NCBI GenBank assembly: GCA_023426545.1 | Contig: JAFAAN010000061.1 | Coordinates: 93,668 to 157,667, forward strand | DNA length: 64,000 nt | Direction: 5' to 3' | Source of the DNA: Pseudomonadota bacterium | GTDB taxonomy: Bacteria; Myxococcota; Myxococcia; Myxococcales; Myxococcaceae | Part shown: positions 17,079-25,949 of the stretch, piece by piece | Layout of the letters: every line of letters starts with the position of its first letter | How positions within the stretch are numbered: the stretch's first letter is position 1 | Program-made: the position numbers and the translations under genes | Notes under the pieces: generated by a model | Database searches by the model: none | The model's input: only the letters and a program-made list of their open reading frames with translations | What the model was told of the DNA's origin: nothing

Positions 17079-17961
17079 CGATGTCCCTCGCGACCGCCGG
17101 CAACCGGAACGCCTCCGGAATCGTCAGGACCGACGCGTCCACCTCCGCGCGCGACACGAGGCAGCGCGACGAGCCGCCGCCCTTTTCACACAGCTCGCGC
17201 ATGGTGAGGGGCACGACGCGCAGGCCGAACGACTCCAGCCGCTCCCGCACCGACTGCGGCACCACCGAGGGCGCCAGCACGTCGCGCCCCATCGGCAGGC
17301 CGTTGGTGGCATAGCGGCGAATCTCCGCCTCCGTCACGACGAGCAGCCGGTGCTCGCCGAAGCGCTCGCGCAGCAGCGCGTGGGACGCCTCCGTCATCAC
17401 CTCCGGGCACACCATCAGCCGGTCCGCCGCGGGCAGCGGGAGCACGGCCATGTTGCCGTGGAAGGCGGGCTCGCGGACCTCCACGCGCAGCACCTCGCCT
17501 GGGAAGTAGCGCGCGGCGGCCTCCAGGCCATCGAGCGTCGTGCGCCCGCCCCAGAACAGCAGCGTGACACCGTCGAAGGTGGCCACGTCGCCATGGGCCT
17601 CCCAGGTGCCAGCGCCGGGGTCCACCACCTCCATGCCCAGCGCCCGGGCCAGGGGCGCCCAGTGCTCGCGCTCCGCCTGCCGGTGCGCGCTCATCATGCG
17701 CGGCAACAGGAACAGGGGCGCAGCCCCCGGCCGCGGCACCACCTGCCCGCATTCGGCCGCGTAGGGCATGCCCGTCAGCAGCTCGGAGGGTGACGGCAGC
17801 GCGACCACCGTGCCGCCGCGCGCTTCGATTTCCCGAGCGAGCGCCAGCCATTCCCGCCGCGCCTGACGCGCGTCCACGGGAGGCGCCTCTCGGCTGCGGA
17901 AGTTGCTCCGGCCGCGCAGGGCCCACGTGCGGCCCGGCGGCGACATGAGGAAGAGGTCCAT
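17065..17961 (-). CDS. Pentein-fold guanidino-modifying enzyme (amidinotransferase/DDAH-like)
   Basis: A 298-residue cytoplasmic protein with the catalytic layout of the arginine deiminase/dimethylarginine dimethylaminohydrolase superfamily: Glu 121 and Asp 125 in WEAHGDV, His 168 in FHGNMAVL and the nucleophile Cys 267 in GGGSSRCLVS. These give the Cys-His-Glu/Asp set that hydrolyses or transfers a guanidino group. The size suits DDAH or a small amidinohydrolase rather than full arginine deiminase (about 400 residues). The substrate is uncertain (methylarginine, arginine or agmatine). It overlaps the orphan 268-residue gene downstream. Confidence 0.75.
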   Translation of the reverse strand: MDLFLMSPPGRTWALRGRSNFRSREAPPVDARQARREWLALAREIEARGGTVVALPSPSELLTGMPYAAECGQVVPRPGAAPLFLLPRMMSAHRQAEREHWAPLARALGMEVVDPGAGTWEAHGDVATFDGVTLLFWGGRTTLDGLEAAARYFPGEVLRVEVREPAFHGNMAVLPLPAADRLMVCPEVMTEASHALLRERFGEHRLLVVTEAEIRRYATNGLPMGRDVLAPSVVPQSVRERLESFGLRVVPLTMRELCEKGGGSSRCLVSRAEVDASVLTIPEAFRLPAVARDIDADG

Positions 17962-18186
17962 GGTGCCTTTGCTTCTACCCCTCCCGGGCCCCGCGCCGCC
18001 AACGCACCCGCGCCGCCTGCCCGGAGCGCCGCCTCGCCATCAAACCTGGGCGGTAGGGCGTGGTCGGCGCCAGCCCCCTGCCCTGACAACCCCACGCCCT
18101 GGCGCCCACCGGAAATGAACGCTGGCGCACCCTGGCCGCATCTTCTTCGTGGTCACCCGGGCCCAGCCGGGACAGGCTGTCCCCAC

Positions 18187-19884
18187 GTGGACGAGACGAG
18201 CCTTCCCGAACCCGAAGCCCTGCGTTCCCTGCTGAAGACGGCCCTGGAGCTGCCCGCGCTGCGGCCGCATGCCGCCCGCCTGGAGCGGCTCGCGGACGAC
18301 TACGCGCGAGGCGTGGCGCGCAAGGACGCGCCGCTGACCGTGGCGCTGGTGGGCGCCACCGGCGCGGGCAAGTCCACCCTGCTCAACGCACTGGCGGGGC
18401 AGGCCCTGTCGCGCGAAGGCGTCAACCGGCCCACCAGCACCGCCGCCACGGTGTTCGCGCCCGAGGGCACCCCCACGGACGCCCTGGCCGGCTCCGGCGC
18501 GCGGGTGGTGACGTACGCGCCCGGCCCCCAGGGCCTGTGGGGCGGACAGGTCTTCATCGACACACCGGACCTCAACAGCGTGGCCACCACCCACCGCGAG
18601 GTCGCGCGCGCGGCGCTGGAGCGCGCGGACGTCGCGCTCGTCGTCATGCACCGCGGCAGCGTGGCCGAGGCCACCCAGGTGGAGTTCCTGACGGAGTTCG
18701 CCCGCCGCCGCGCGCTCGTCTTCATCCTCAACTTCGCGGATGAGCTGTCCACCGGCTCGCGCGACACGCTCAAGGCCCAGGTGCGCCAGGTGGCGTCCGA
18801 GCAGTACGGACTGGCCCAGGAGGACGTGCCCGTCTTCGCCATCAGCGCGCTGGCGGCGAAGGACGGCCGTGACGTGTCGGGTGAGTTCGGCGCGCTCCTC
18901 TTCCACCTGCGCGGGCTGGCCACCCAGGCCGTGGCCGCGCGCGTGCGCAAGACGAATGCGCTGGGCGCGCTGGAAGAGGTGCACACGCGCGTGGAAGGCG
19001 CGCTGGAGGAGACGGAGGCGCTGCTGTCGCGCACGCGCGCCGCGCTGGGCTCCGGGCTGGAGAAGGCGGCCGAGGGCCTGTGCGCGGACTTCGATACCCG
19101 GCTGGGGCTGGCGCACGGCCATCTCGCGGCGGAGGTGCGCCGGCAGGCCGGGGGCCGCTTCTGGGGCCCCGCCGCGTGGGGCCTGCGGCTGTCCCTCTGG
19201 GGCGCTAGCGGGCTGGGCGCGGCTGCGCTGGTGGGGCGGCGCAGCCTGCCCGCGGGGTTGGCGGTGGCGGCGGCCTCCACCATGGTGGACGTGGTGCGCG
19301 GACACACCCGCGCGCGCGCCGCCGAGTCCGCGGTGGTGGAGCCCTTCGAGGACGACTTCAGCGCCGAGTCCGCGGCGCGCACGGCGCTGGCGGAGGCGCG
19401 CAGCGTGGCGCGCGCGGGCGGACTGGACCCCGCGCTGCTGGGAGTGCCCGACGTGGACACGCTGCTGGAGGAGGTGCGGGTGGCGCGCGCGGGGGCGTGG
19501 CGCTACACGGCCACCACCGGCGTGGCGGAGGCGGTGGCCAGGTGGTGGCGCACCGCGCGCTGGCTGGTGCTGCCGCTCATCAACCTGCCGCTGCTGGCCC
19601 TGCTGGGACACGTGGGCTACCGCGTGGTGCGGGCCTACGTGGAAGGCCCCCTGTTGCCGCTGGACTACTTCGTCAACGCGGGGGCCCTCTTCGCGCTGCT
19701 CGCCGGAGCGGGCGCGCTGCTGGCCTCAGCGAGTCTCGCGGGGGCCGCTCGCCGTGCGGGAGCCGCCGGCCGGGCGCGCTTCGTGGAGGCCCTGGCCACC
19801 CTGGGCGGGCGGCTGGGAGAGGCCGTCGAGGATGCGCTCCGCCCCGGCCGGGAGGCCGCGCGGCGCCTGCTGGCGCTCCGGTGA
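18187..19884 (+). CDS. Second dynamin-like GTPase with C-terminal membrane helices
   Basis: A 565-residue GTPase from GTG 18187; the frame is open to GTG/ATG codons at 18115, but that part is Gly/Pro-rich and unsupported. G1 is GATGAGKST (residues 56-63), G2 is a Thr in NRPTST, G3 is DTPDLNS and G4 is a plausible NFAD. A helical region follows, then about four hydrophobic segments (LWGASGLGAAALVG, LVLPLINLPLLALLGHVG, NAGALFALLAGAGALLASA), implying membrane attachment. It resembles YdjA/DUF3482-type or dynamin-like GTPases and the GTPase at 4.6-6.4 kb. Its last 159 bases overlap, antisense, the C-terminal end of the M23 peptidase gene. Confidence 0.72.
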   Translation: MDETSLPEPEALRSLLKTALELPALRPHAARLERLADDYARGVARKDAPLTVALVGATGAGKSTLLNALAGQALSREGVNRPTSTAATVFAPEGTPTDALAGSGARVVTYAPGPQGLWGGQVFIDTPDLNSVATTHREVARAALERADVALVVMHRGSVAEATQVEFLTEFARRRALVFILNFADELSTGSRDTLKAQVRQVASEQYGLAQEDVPVFAISALAAKDGRDVSGEFGALLFHLRGLATQAVAARVRKTNALGALEEVHTRVEGALEETEALLSRTRAALGSGLEKAAEGLCADFDTRLGLAHGHLAAEVRRQAGGRFWGPAAWGLRLSLWGASGLGAAALVGRRSLPAGLAVAAASTMVDVVRGHTRARAAESAVVEPFEDDFSAESAARTALAEARSVARAGGLDPALLGVPDVDTLLEEVRVARAGAWRYTATTGVAEAVARWWRTARWLVLPLINLPLLALLGHVGYRVVRAYVEGPLLPLDYFVNAGALFALLAGAGALLASASLAGAARRAGAAGRARFVEALATLGGRLGEAVEDALRPGREAARRLLALR

Positions 19885-20517
19885 CATGGACACCACCGGC
19901 TGACCCGGCGTGTGGGTGCCGCCGTTGCTCGCCATGAGCGCCTGCATGCCGTTGTCCTGGCAGAGGGGCGCGGCCACGCGGGTGTCGCGCACCGGGTCGC
20001 CATAGCCAGCGATGCGCGCGGGGACGGACGGGTTGTTCCAGCCCTTACCGCCTTCACGCGCCACCTTGAAGTGCAGGTGCGCGCCGCAGGCCCAGCCCGT
20101 GGAGCCGGAGAAGCCGATGAGCTGCCCCTCCTTCACGACGTCTCCCGGCTTCACCACCACCGCGCTGAAGTGGAGGTACTGCGTCTCCAGCCCGTCGGCG
20201 TGGGAGATGACGACGTAGTTGGCGTGCGGCGCGAACTTCTCGTCGCAGCCTCCCGTGGTGCTGTCACCGCGCGCCATGCGCACCGTGCCGTCGCGCGCGG
20301 CGACGATGGGCGTGCCGTCCGGCATGCGGAAGTCCCAGGCATGGGTGTCGTTGTGCTGGTGGCTCCCCGTGTCGTGCCCCTGGCTCACCGTGTAGATGCG
20401 GCCACAGGCGAAGGGGACGCCCACCTCGGGCATGTCGACCGCAGCGGTGACGGAGGGGGAAGGGGTCGCGGGGGCCGAAGCCAGGAGAGAACCAAGAAGA
20501 AGGGCTGAGAGGTTCAT
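19726..20517 (-). CDS. Secreted M23-family (LytM-like) metallopeptidase
   Basis: A 263-residue exported protein with a signal peptide (MNLSALLLGSLLASAPA) and an M23 domain: His and Asp in THAWDF, then GTPIVAARDGTV, YVVISHADG, QYLHFS and the HLHF motif (zinc and catalytic residues). It should cut peptidoglycan cross-links in the periplasm. The last 55 or so residues are low-complexity and lie antisense over the end of the GTPase gene, so the natural C-terminus may have been extended by loss of a stop. ATG 20517 is chosen because it gives the signal peptide. Confidence 0.82.
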   Translation of the reverse strand: MNLSALLLGSLLASAPATPSPSVTAAVDMPEVGVPFACGRIYTVSQGHDTGSHQHNDTHAWDFRMPDGTPIVAARDGTVRMARGDSTTGGCDEKFAPHANYVVISHADGLETQYLHFSAVVVKPGDVVKEGQLIGFSGSTGWACGAHLHFKVAREGGKGWNNPSVPARIAGYGDPVRDTRVAAPLCQDNGMQALMASNGGTHTPGQPVVSMSPERQQAPRGLPAGAERILDGLSQPPAQGGQGLHEARPAGGSRTASGPRETR

Positions 20518-20837
20518 ATCGGGGCGGGGCGAAAACGACGGCAAGTGGCGCCGGTATTTCCCTGCGGATTTACCCTGCGCCTGTCCGGGGGACGGCACGG
20601 AGGGCCTTGGCCAGTCCGCCCGCCCGTAGGGCTTCGCCCCAAGGTCCAGACGAGCGCCGCGCGAGCACCGGCCGGGCCCCTGCCCTCCCGCCTGCCGGGT
20701 GGCCTGGCTCGGGAGAAACGCGCGCCCTCCACTTCCGCCCACGCCCGTCCATGCACAGAGGGCAATGCCGCCAGCGCCCCCCCGCGCCAACAAAGTGACT
20801 GGTCACTTAATAAGTTCGAGATTATCCTCCAGGGTGA
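20518..20837. promoter_or_regulatory. Divergent promoter region between M23 peptidase and TetR gene
   Basis: 320 bases without a gene. Most of it is GC-rich; the 45 bases before the TetR gene are AT-rich and contain a palindrome (20793-20808) followed by TAATAA- and GATTAT-like hexamers that could be a -10 region. A CTCCAGGG stretch just before ATG 20838 may serve as the ribosome site. Confidence 0.4.
20793..20808. promoter_or_regulatory. Palindromic operator, probably for the adjacent TetR regulator
   Basis: A 16-base palindrome AAGTGACTGGTCACTT (seven-base arms around a central TG) located 30 bases upstream of the TetR start. Its size and position beside AT-rich promoter-like sequence fit an autoregulatory TetR operator that would also control the downstream desaturase-family gene. 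Confidence 0.6.
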
Positions 20838-21503
20838 ATGGCCGCGAAGAACACTTCATCGGACAGGCCCGCCCGGCCCGTCCGCCGCACGCAACAGGAG
20901 CGCCGGGAGACGACGCGGCGCAAGCTGCTGGACGCCACCATCCAGACGCTGGTGGAGCAGGGCTACGCCCGGCTGACGACGGTGGAGGTGTCGAAGCGGG
21001 CGGGCCTGTCGCAAGGCGCGCTCTTCACGCACTTCGACACGAAGGAGGAGCTGCTCGCCGCGGCGGTGGAGCACCTCTTCCCACGGCTCATCCAGGACTA
21101 CCTGGCTGGCGTGGGCGCCCGGCCGTCGAGCAGGGACCGCATCGCGGCCGCTGTGGACATGTTGTGGGCCGCCTTCCAGCGTCCGGAGCTGCAAGCCGCC
21201 ATCGAGCTATATGTCGCGGCGCGCACGGACGCGGAGCTGCGCGCCGCGCTGGCGGCGGTGGACGGGCCGCACCGGGAGAACCTGCACCGCGTGGCGCGAG
21301 AGCTGTTCCCCGAGGCCGCCGAGCACCCGGACTTCGACTCCGTCGTGGAGCTGGCGCTGGACGCGGTGCAGGGCGCCGCGGTGGGGGGCAGCGCGCGGCC
21401 GAACGACCCGGCGCACCGGCGCATGCTGGATGCGCTCACCCACTTTCTACGCAACGCCTTCCTCCCCTCGTTGGCGCGGCCTCGCCGCCGCGCGCGCACC
21501 TGA
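20838..21503 (+). CDS. TetR-family transcriptional regulator
   Basis: A 221-residue regulator. Residues 24-72 carry the TetR helix-turn-helix: RRKLLDATIQTLVEQGYARLT, then TVEVSKRAGLSQGALFTHF and the DTKEELL cap. The C-terminal domain is helical and variable, as expected for a ligand pocket, here with a basic tail (RPRRRART). It probably represses its own gene and the desaturase-family gene 24 bases downstream through the palindrome at 20793-20808. A lipid-like inducer is a guess from the neighbour. Confidence 0.85.
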   Translation: MAAKNTSSDRPARPVRRTQQERRETTRRKLLDATIQTLVEQGYARLTTVEVSKRAGLSQGALFTHFDTKEELLAAAVEHLFPRLIQDYLAGVGARPSSRDRIAAAVDMLWAAFQRPELQAAIELYVAARTDAELRAALAAVDGPHRENLHRVARELFPEAAEHPDFDSVVELALDAVQGAAVGGSARPNDPAHRRMLDALTHFLRNAFLPSLARPRRRART

Positions 21504-21527
21504 GCCCATCGCCCCGGAGGTCTCACC

Positions 21528-22433
21528 ATGGACGCCACGCACATCCCCGACCTCATCACTCCCGCCATTCCCGTGTTCGTCATCACGGTGATTGCCGAGG
21601 CGCTCTGGGTGAAGAAGCTCCGGGACGAGGGCCGTTCCCTGGCGGGCCACACCTGGAAGGACACGGCGGCCAGCCTCTCCATGGGCCTGGGCAACGTGGC
21701 CATCAACGTCTTGTGGAAGGGCGTGGCCTTCGCCGGCTACCTGGCGCTCTACCACCTCACGCCCCTGCGCATGGGCACCGGCGTGCTGGCCTGGGTGCTG
21801 CTCTTCTTCGCGGAGGACCTCTGCTACTACGCCTTCCACCGCGTCCACCACGAGAGCCGCTTCTTCTGGGCGTCCCACGTGGTGCACCACTCCAGCCAGC
21901 ACTACAACCTCTCCACGGCGCTGCGGCAGACGTGGACGCCGCCCACGGCCTTCCTCTTCTGGGCGCCGCTGGCGCTGCTCGGCTTCCACCCGGTGATGAT
22001 TGTCGTGCAGCAGTCCATCAGCCTGCTCTACCAGTACTGGATTCACACCGAGGCCATCGGCCGGCTGCCGCGTCCGCTGGAGTGGGTGCTGAACACGCCG
22101 TCCCACCACCGCGTGCACCACGCGTCCAACCCGCGCTACCTCGACAAGAACTACGCGGGCATCCTCATCATCTGGGACCGGCTCTTCGGCACCTTCGAGC
22201 CGGAGGGCGAGCGCCCCGTGTACGGGCTGACGAAGAACCTGACGACGTTCAACCCCGTCCGCATCGCCTTCCACGAGTTCGCGGCCATCGCGCGCGATGT
22301 CGCGAAGCCCGGGACGCTGCGGCAGCGCCTGGGCTACGTCTTCCGAAATCCGGCCTGGACGCCCGAGGCGCCAGCGGAGCCGCGGCCCTCGGAGACACGG
22401 CCGCCGCCCGAGCCGGCCCGGCCGTCCGTGTGA
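21528..22433 (+). CDS. Sterol desaturase/fatty acid hydroxylase superfamily membrane enzyme
   Basis: A 301-residue polytopic protein with the di-iron histidine motifs of the family: HRVHHE near residue 105, HVVHHSSQHYN near 119, and HHRVHH near 195. About four membrane helices surround them. Such enzymes hydroxylate or desaturate lipid chains using O2; sterol C-5 desaturase, alkylglycerol monooxygenase and carotenoid hydroxylase are known relatives, and the substrate here cannot be told. The last 30 residues are Pro/Glu-rich. The start is ATG 21528 behind CCGGAGG. Probably co-transcribed with and controlled by the TetR gene upstream. Confidence 0.82.
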   Translation: MDATHIPDLITPAIPVFVITVIAEALWVKKLRDEGRSLAGHTWKDTAASLSMGLGNVAINVLWKGVAFAGYLALYHLTPLRMGTGVLAWVLLFFAEDLCYYAFHRVHHESRFFWASHVVHHSSQHYNLSTALRQTWTPPTAFLFWAPLALLGFHPVMIVVQQSISLLYQYWIHTEAIGRLPRPLEWVLNTPSHHRVHHASNPRYLDKNYAGILIIWDRLFGTFEPEGERPVYGLTKNLTTFNPVRIAFHEFAAIARDVAKPGTLRQRLGYVFRNPAWTPEAPAEPRPSETRPPPEPARPSV

Positions 22434-22563
22434 GGTGTTGAGCACCCGGCCGCCCACGGCCCCGTGGACACGCATCGACACTCGCGTCCGGCTTCCCACC
22501 CGCGCACGGAGGCGCTAAGCCACCCGGCACCTCGTCCCCGAGAAACACGTGCCAGGAGGAGCC

Positions 22564-24153
22564 ATGACCGAGCGAGATTTGTGGGAGCGGTACCAGCGTT
22601 ATCTGTGCGTCGTCCCGGGCCTGGACTTCACGCTCGACGTCTCGCGCATGCGGTTCCCCGCGGACTACCTGGAGCGGATGCGCCCCCGGCTGGACGAGGC
22701 CTTCGAGGCCATGGAGGCGCTGGAGAAGGGCGCCATCGCCAACCCGGACGAGAAGCGCAAGGTGGGCCACTACTGGCTGCGCGCGCCGGAGCTGGCCCCC
22801 GAGCCCGCGCTCCAGAAGGAAATCACCGACACCGTGGCCGCCATCCACGCCTTCTCGAAGGACGTGCACGAGGGCCGGGTGAATCCGCAGAAGGCGCAGC
22901 GCTTCACGCACGTGCTGCTGGTGGGCATCGGCGGCTCGGCGCTGGGGCCGCAGCTCGTCGCGGACGCGCTGGGCACGGCGAAGGACCCGATGCAGGTGTC
23001 CTTCTTCGACAACACGGACCCGGACGGCTTCGACCGGGTGCTGGCGCAGCTCGGCGAGCGGCTGCCGGAGACGCTCACCCTGGTCATCAGCAAGTCGGGC
23101 GGCACCAAGGAGACGCGCAACGGGATGCTGGAGGCCGAGCGCGCCTATGCGGCCCGGGGCCTGGACTTCAGCCAGCACGCGGTGGCCGTCACTGGCGAGG
23201 GCAGCGAGTTGGACACGCTCGCGAAGAAGCAGGGCTGGCTGCGCACCTTCCCCATGTGGGACTGGGTTGGCGGGCGCACGTCGGTGACGTCGGCGGTGGG
23301 CCTGCTCCCCGCGCGGCTCCAGGGCCTGGACATCGACGGGCTGCTGCGCGGCGCACGGGACATGGACGCGGCGACGCGGCAGCGGGACGCGCTGAAGAAC
23401 CCGGCCGCGCTGCTGGCGCTGATGTGGCACTACGCCGGTGACGGCCGGGGCCACAAGGACATGGTCATCCTGCCGTACAAGGACCGGCTGCTGCTGATGT
23501 CGCGCTACCTCCAGCAGCTCGTCATGGAGTCGCTGGGCAAGGAGACGGACCTGGACGGCCGGGTGGTGAACCAGGGCATCGCCGTCTACGGCAACAAGGG
23601 CTCCACCGACCAGCACGCCTACGTGCAGCAGCTGCGCGAGGGCGTGCTCAACTTCTTCGTCACCTTCATCGAGGTGCTGAAGGACCGCGACGGCGGCTCG
23701 ATGGAGGTCGAGCCCGGCGTCACCAGCGGCGACTACCTGCTGGGCTTCCTGCTGGGCACGCGGCGCGCGCTCTACGAGAAGGACCGCGAGTCGCTCACCC
23801 TCACCGTGCCGGACGTGAGCGCGCGCACGCTGGGCGCGTTGATCGCGCTGTACGAGCGGGCGGTGGGCTTCTACGCCACGCTGGTGCACATCAACGCGTA
23901 CCACCAGCCGGGCGTGGAGGCGGGCAAGAAGGCCGCGGGCGCGGTGCTGGAGCTCCAGCGCAAGCTGACGGCGCGCCTGCACGAGGCCCGCGCGGAGGCC
24001 CGCACCGCCGAGCAGCTCGCCGCGGACATCGGCCTGCCGGACGAGGTGGAGACGGTGTTCAAGGTGCTCCAGCATCTGGCCGCCAACCCGGAGCGCGGCG
24101 TGGAGCGCACCGAGGGCCCCACCCCGCCGCAGGCGCGCTTCCGGGTGAGATAG
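22564..24153 (+). CDS. pgi: Glucose-6-phosphate isomerase
   Basis: A 529-residue cytoplasmic enzyme interconverting glucose-6-phosphate and fructose-6-phosphate. Seen: VGIGGSALGPQL (phosphate loop), SKSGGTKETRN, the QGIAVYGNKGSTDQHAYVQQL region carrying the catalytic Glu/His, and TVPDVSARTLG. The C-terminal extension (Ala/Glu-rich helices after residue 445) matches the longer cyanobacterial-like form. The start is fixed by AGGAGG six bases before ATG 22564; an earlier in-frame ATG lacks a ribosome site. It is monocistronic by position. Confidence 0.92.
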   Translation: MTERDLWERYQRYLCVVPGLDFTLDVSRMRFPADYLERMRPRLDEAFEAMEALEKGAIANPDEKRKVGHYWLRAPELAPEPALQKEITDTVAAIHAFSKDVHEGRVNPQKAQRFTHVLLVGIGGSALGPQLVADALGTAKDPMQVSFFDNTDPDGFDRVLAQLGERLPETLTLVISKSGGTKETRNGMLEAERAYAARGLDFSQHAVAVTGEGSELDTLAKKQGWLRTFPMWDWVGGRTSVTSAVGLLPARLQGLDIDGLLRGARDMDAATRQRDALKNPAALLALMWHYAGDGRGHKDMVILPYKDRLLLMSRYLQQLVMESLGKETDLDGRVVNQGIAVYGNKGSTDQHAYVQQLREGVLNFFVTFIEVLKDRDGGSMEVEPGVTSGDYLLGFLLGTRRALYEKDRESLTLTVPDVSARTLGALIALYERAVGFYATLVHINAYHQPGVEAGKKAAGAVLELQRKLTARLHEARAEARTAEQLAADIGLPDEVETVFKVLQHLAANPERGVERTEGPTPPQARFRVR

Positions 24154-24344
24154 GCCCCTGTCACCGAAGCCCGCGGTCCCGACACCGGCCGCGGCGCCTC
24201 GACTCCACGGAGACCGTGACGAAGCCGTGGGGACCTGCGGGGAGCGCGGCGCCACGCCTCGCGGCCCTCCCCTCCGCACAGGACTCAACGCCCGGGCCTC
24301 ATGACATGCCCGGAGCGCGCGTGGACGCTGTAGAACGTCCGCCC

Positions 24345-25115
24345 ATGGACCTGGAGCTCAAGGGAAAGGCGGCCCTCGTCACCGGCAGCAGCCGGGGCAT
24401 TGGCCGGGCCATCGCGGCGACGCTGGCCCGCGAGGGCGTGCGGGTGTGCCTCAGCGCGCGCGGCGAGGAGGCCCTGGAGGCCACCGCCGCGCAGCTTCGC
24501 GCCGAGGGCGCGCAGGTCACCACCGTGGTGGCGGACGTGGCCACCCAGGCCGGCGCGGTGGCCGCGGTCGACGCCGCCGTGCGCGCCTTCGGCACACTGG
24601 ACATCCTGGTCAACAACGTGGGCGGCAGCGGCGGCGCGGGCGCGTTCCACTCGGCCACGGCCGAGCAGTGGACCAGCGTCCTGGACCGCAACCTCCTGTC
24701 CGCGGTGTGGTGCAGCCAGCGCGCCGTGGAGGTCATGCGCGAGAAGGGCGGCGGCTGCATCGTCCACCTCAACTCCATCTATGGCCGCGAGTACGCCACC
24801 AGCGCGCCCTACACCACCGCCAAGGCGGGCGTCACCGCGCTCACCAAGGAGATGGCGGTGGACCTCGCGCAGTACCGAATCCGCGTCAACGGCGTGGCCC
24901 CTGGCTCCATCCTCTTCCCCGGGGGGAGCTGGGACAAACGCCAGAAGGCGGACCCGGAGAAGGTGGCGAAGCTGGTGCGCGACGAGCTGCCCTGGGGCCG
25001 CTTCGGCACCCCCGAGGAGGTGGCGGACGTGGTCGTCTTCCTCTGCTCCGAGCGCGCACGCTGGGTGACGGGCGCCACCCTTCCCGTGGACGGGGGCCAG
25101 GGCCGCGCCTTCTGA
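24345..25115 (+). CDS. Short-chain dehydrogenase/reductase (SDR)
   Basis: A 256-residue classical SDR: nucleotide loop TGSSRGIG (residues 12-19), LVNNVGGSG, catalytic Ser in HLNSIYG and YTTAK (Tyr/Lys), and the C-terminal VTGATLPVDGGQG. The Arg after the first beta-strand region (LSARGEE) suggests NADPH. It resembles FabG/glucose-1-dehydrogenase-type enzymes; the substrate is unknown. ATG 24345 gives the expected N-terminus (MDLELKGKAALVTG); upstream in-frame codons are not family-like. Confidence 0.85.
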   Translation: MDLELKGKAALVTGSSRGIGRAIAATLAREGVRVCLSARGEEALEATAAQLRAEGAQVTTVVADVATQAGAVAAVDAAVRAFGTLDILVNNVGGSGGAGAFHSATAEQWTSVLDRNLLSAVWCSQRAVEVMREKGGGCIVHLNSIYGREYATSAPYTTAKAGVTALTKEMAVDLAQYRIRVNGVAPGSILFPGGSWDKRQKADPEKVAKLVRDELPWGRFGTPEEVADVVVFLCSERARWVTGATLPVDGGQGRAF

Positions 25116-25171
25116 GCCAATGGGCCCCCCGCTCCGTGCTATGCAGAGGCCCTCCGCATGAGACTCGACGC

Positions 25172-25684
25172 GTGCTGAAGCTCTACAAGAAGGAAGGCGA
25201 CCGGCTCCGCTACTGGGAGGCGTGGGTGCACGACGACGCAATCACCGTGCACCAGGGCCTCGTGGGCGAGACGGGTGAGGACCACCAGCTCCCCCTCCCC
25301 CCAGACGAAGACCCTGACATGGTCATCGCCGAGGCGGCCGGCCCACTCGTGGACCAGGGCTACGACGAGCCCGACCCCGCCGAGATGATGACGCTCATCG
25401 TCCAGTACGCCATCGAGGGCAAGGGCACCGGCCACGACGTCGAGAAGCGCGTCGCGGTGGAGGAGCTGCTCACGGACGCGCTCGGCTGGACGGGCAATGG
25501 CGAGGTCGAGGGCGGCGAGCTGCGGGAGCCGTGGCTCCGCGTCTACTGCCGGGTGATGGACTCCCACGCGGGCGTGCGCACCGCCGTGGAGGCGCTGGAC
25601 TCCGAGGACCTCCTCGAAGGCGCCACCCTCCTGCTCGCCAGGGATGACGAAGAGCCCCGGGCCGTGTGGCCCACCCAGCCCTGA
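25172..25684 (+). CDS. Small acidic protein with a WGR-like N-terminus
   Basis: A 170-residue acidic protein from GTG 25172. The N-terminal 60 residues (LKLYKKEGDRLRYWEAW..., HQGLVGETGEDH, AEAAGPLVDQGY) follow the spacing of a WGR domain, though the W-G-R triplet itself is not conserved. The C-terminal 100 residues contain a helical DVEKRVAVEELL stretch. It follows the SDR gene by 56 bases on the same strand and may be co-transcribed. No function is claimed. Confidence 0.6.
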   Translation: MLKLYKKEGDRLRYWEAWVHDDAITVHQGLVGETGEDHQLPLPPDEDPDMVIAEAAGPLVDQGYDEPDPAEMMTLIVQYAIEGKGTGHDVEKRVAVEELLTDALGWTGNGEVEGGELREPWLRVYCRVMDSHAGVRTAVEALDSEDLLEGATLLLARDDEEPRAVWPTQP

Positions 25685-25719
25685 AGCACACGTCTCCGGC
25701 GCCTCTCCGTGAAGGCGGG

Positions 25720-25740
25720 CTTCTACGTTACGTGTAGAAG
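25720..25740. promoter_or_regulatory. 21-base inverted repeat upstream of the TonB-dependent receptor
   Basis: Arms CTTCTAC and GTAGAAG (seven bases, perfect) around a seven-base spacer, 36 bases after the previous stop codon and 210 bases before the receptor start. No T-tract follows, so it is more like a dimeric protein-binding site than a terminator. Confidence 0.45.
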
Positions 25741-25798
25741 ATTCCGCCTCCCGCGCGTTGACAGGAGCACCGGCCAGGACGCAAAGTGCCTCGCAATT

Positions 25799-25817
25799 GA
25801 TATTGATTAGCAAATTC
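25799..25817 (+). promoter_or_regulatory. Fur-box-like site upstream of the TonB-dependent receptor
   Basis: In an AT-rich island in otherwise about 70% GC DNA, the 19 bases beginning GATATTGATTAG match 13 of 19 positions of the classic Fur box. A TTGACA hexamer lies 36 bases upstream (25758-25763). Position in front of an iron-type TonB receptor supports iron-dependent repression. Confidence 0.5.
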
Positions 25818-25949
25818 ACAACCGGCTCTTACTGAGCCCCTCAGACGCGCGGAGCGCCAGGGAGCCCCGGGAGCCGGCCCTGCATCGCAGAGGGTCTCCA
25901 CACCCTGCCTCGCGGCGGGGGCGGGAGGGGGGCGAAGTTCAGACACCAC

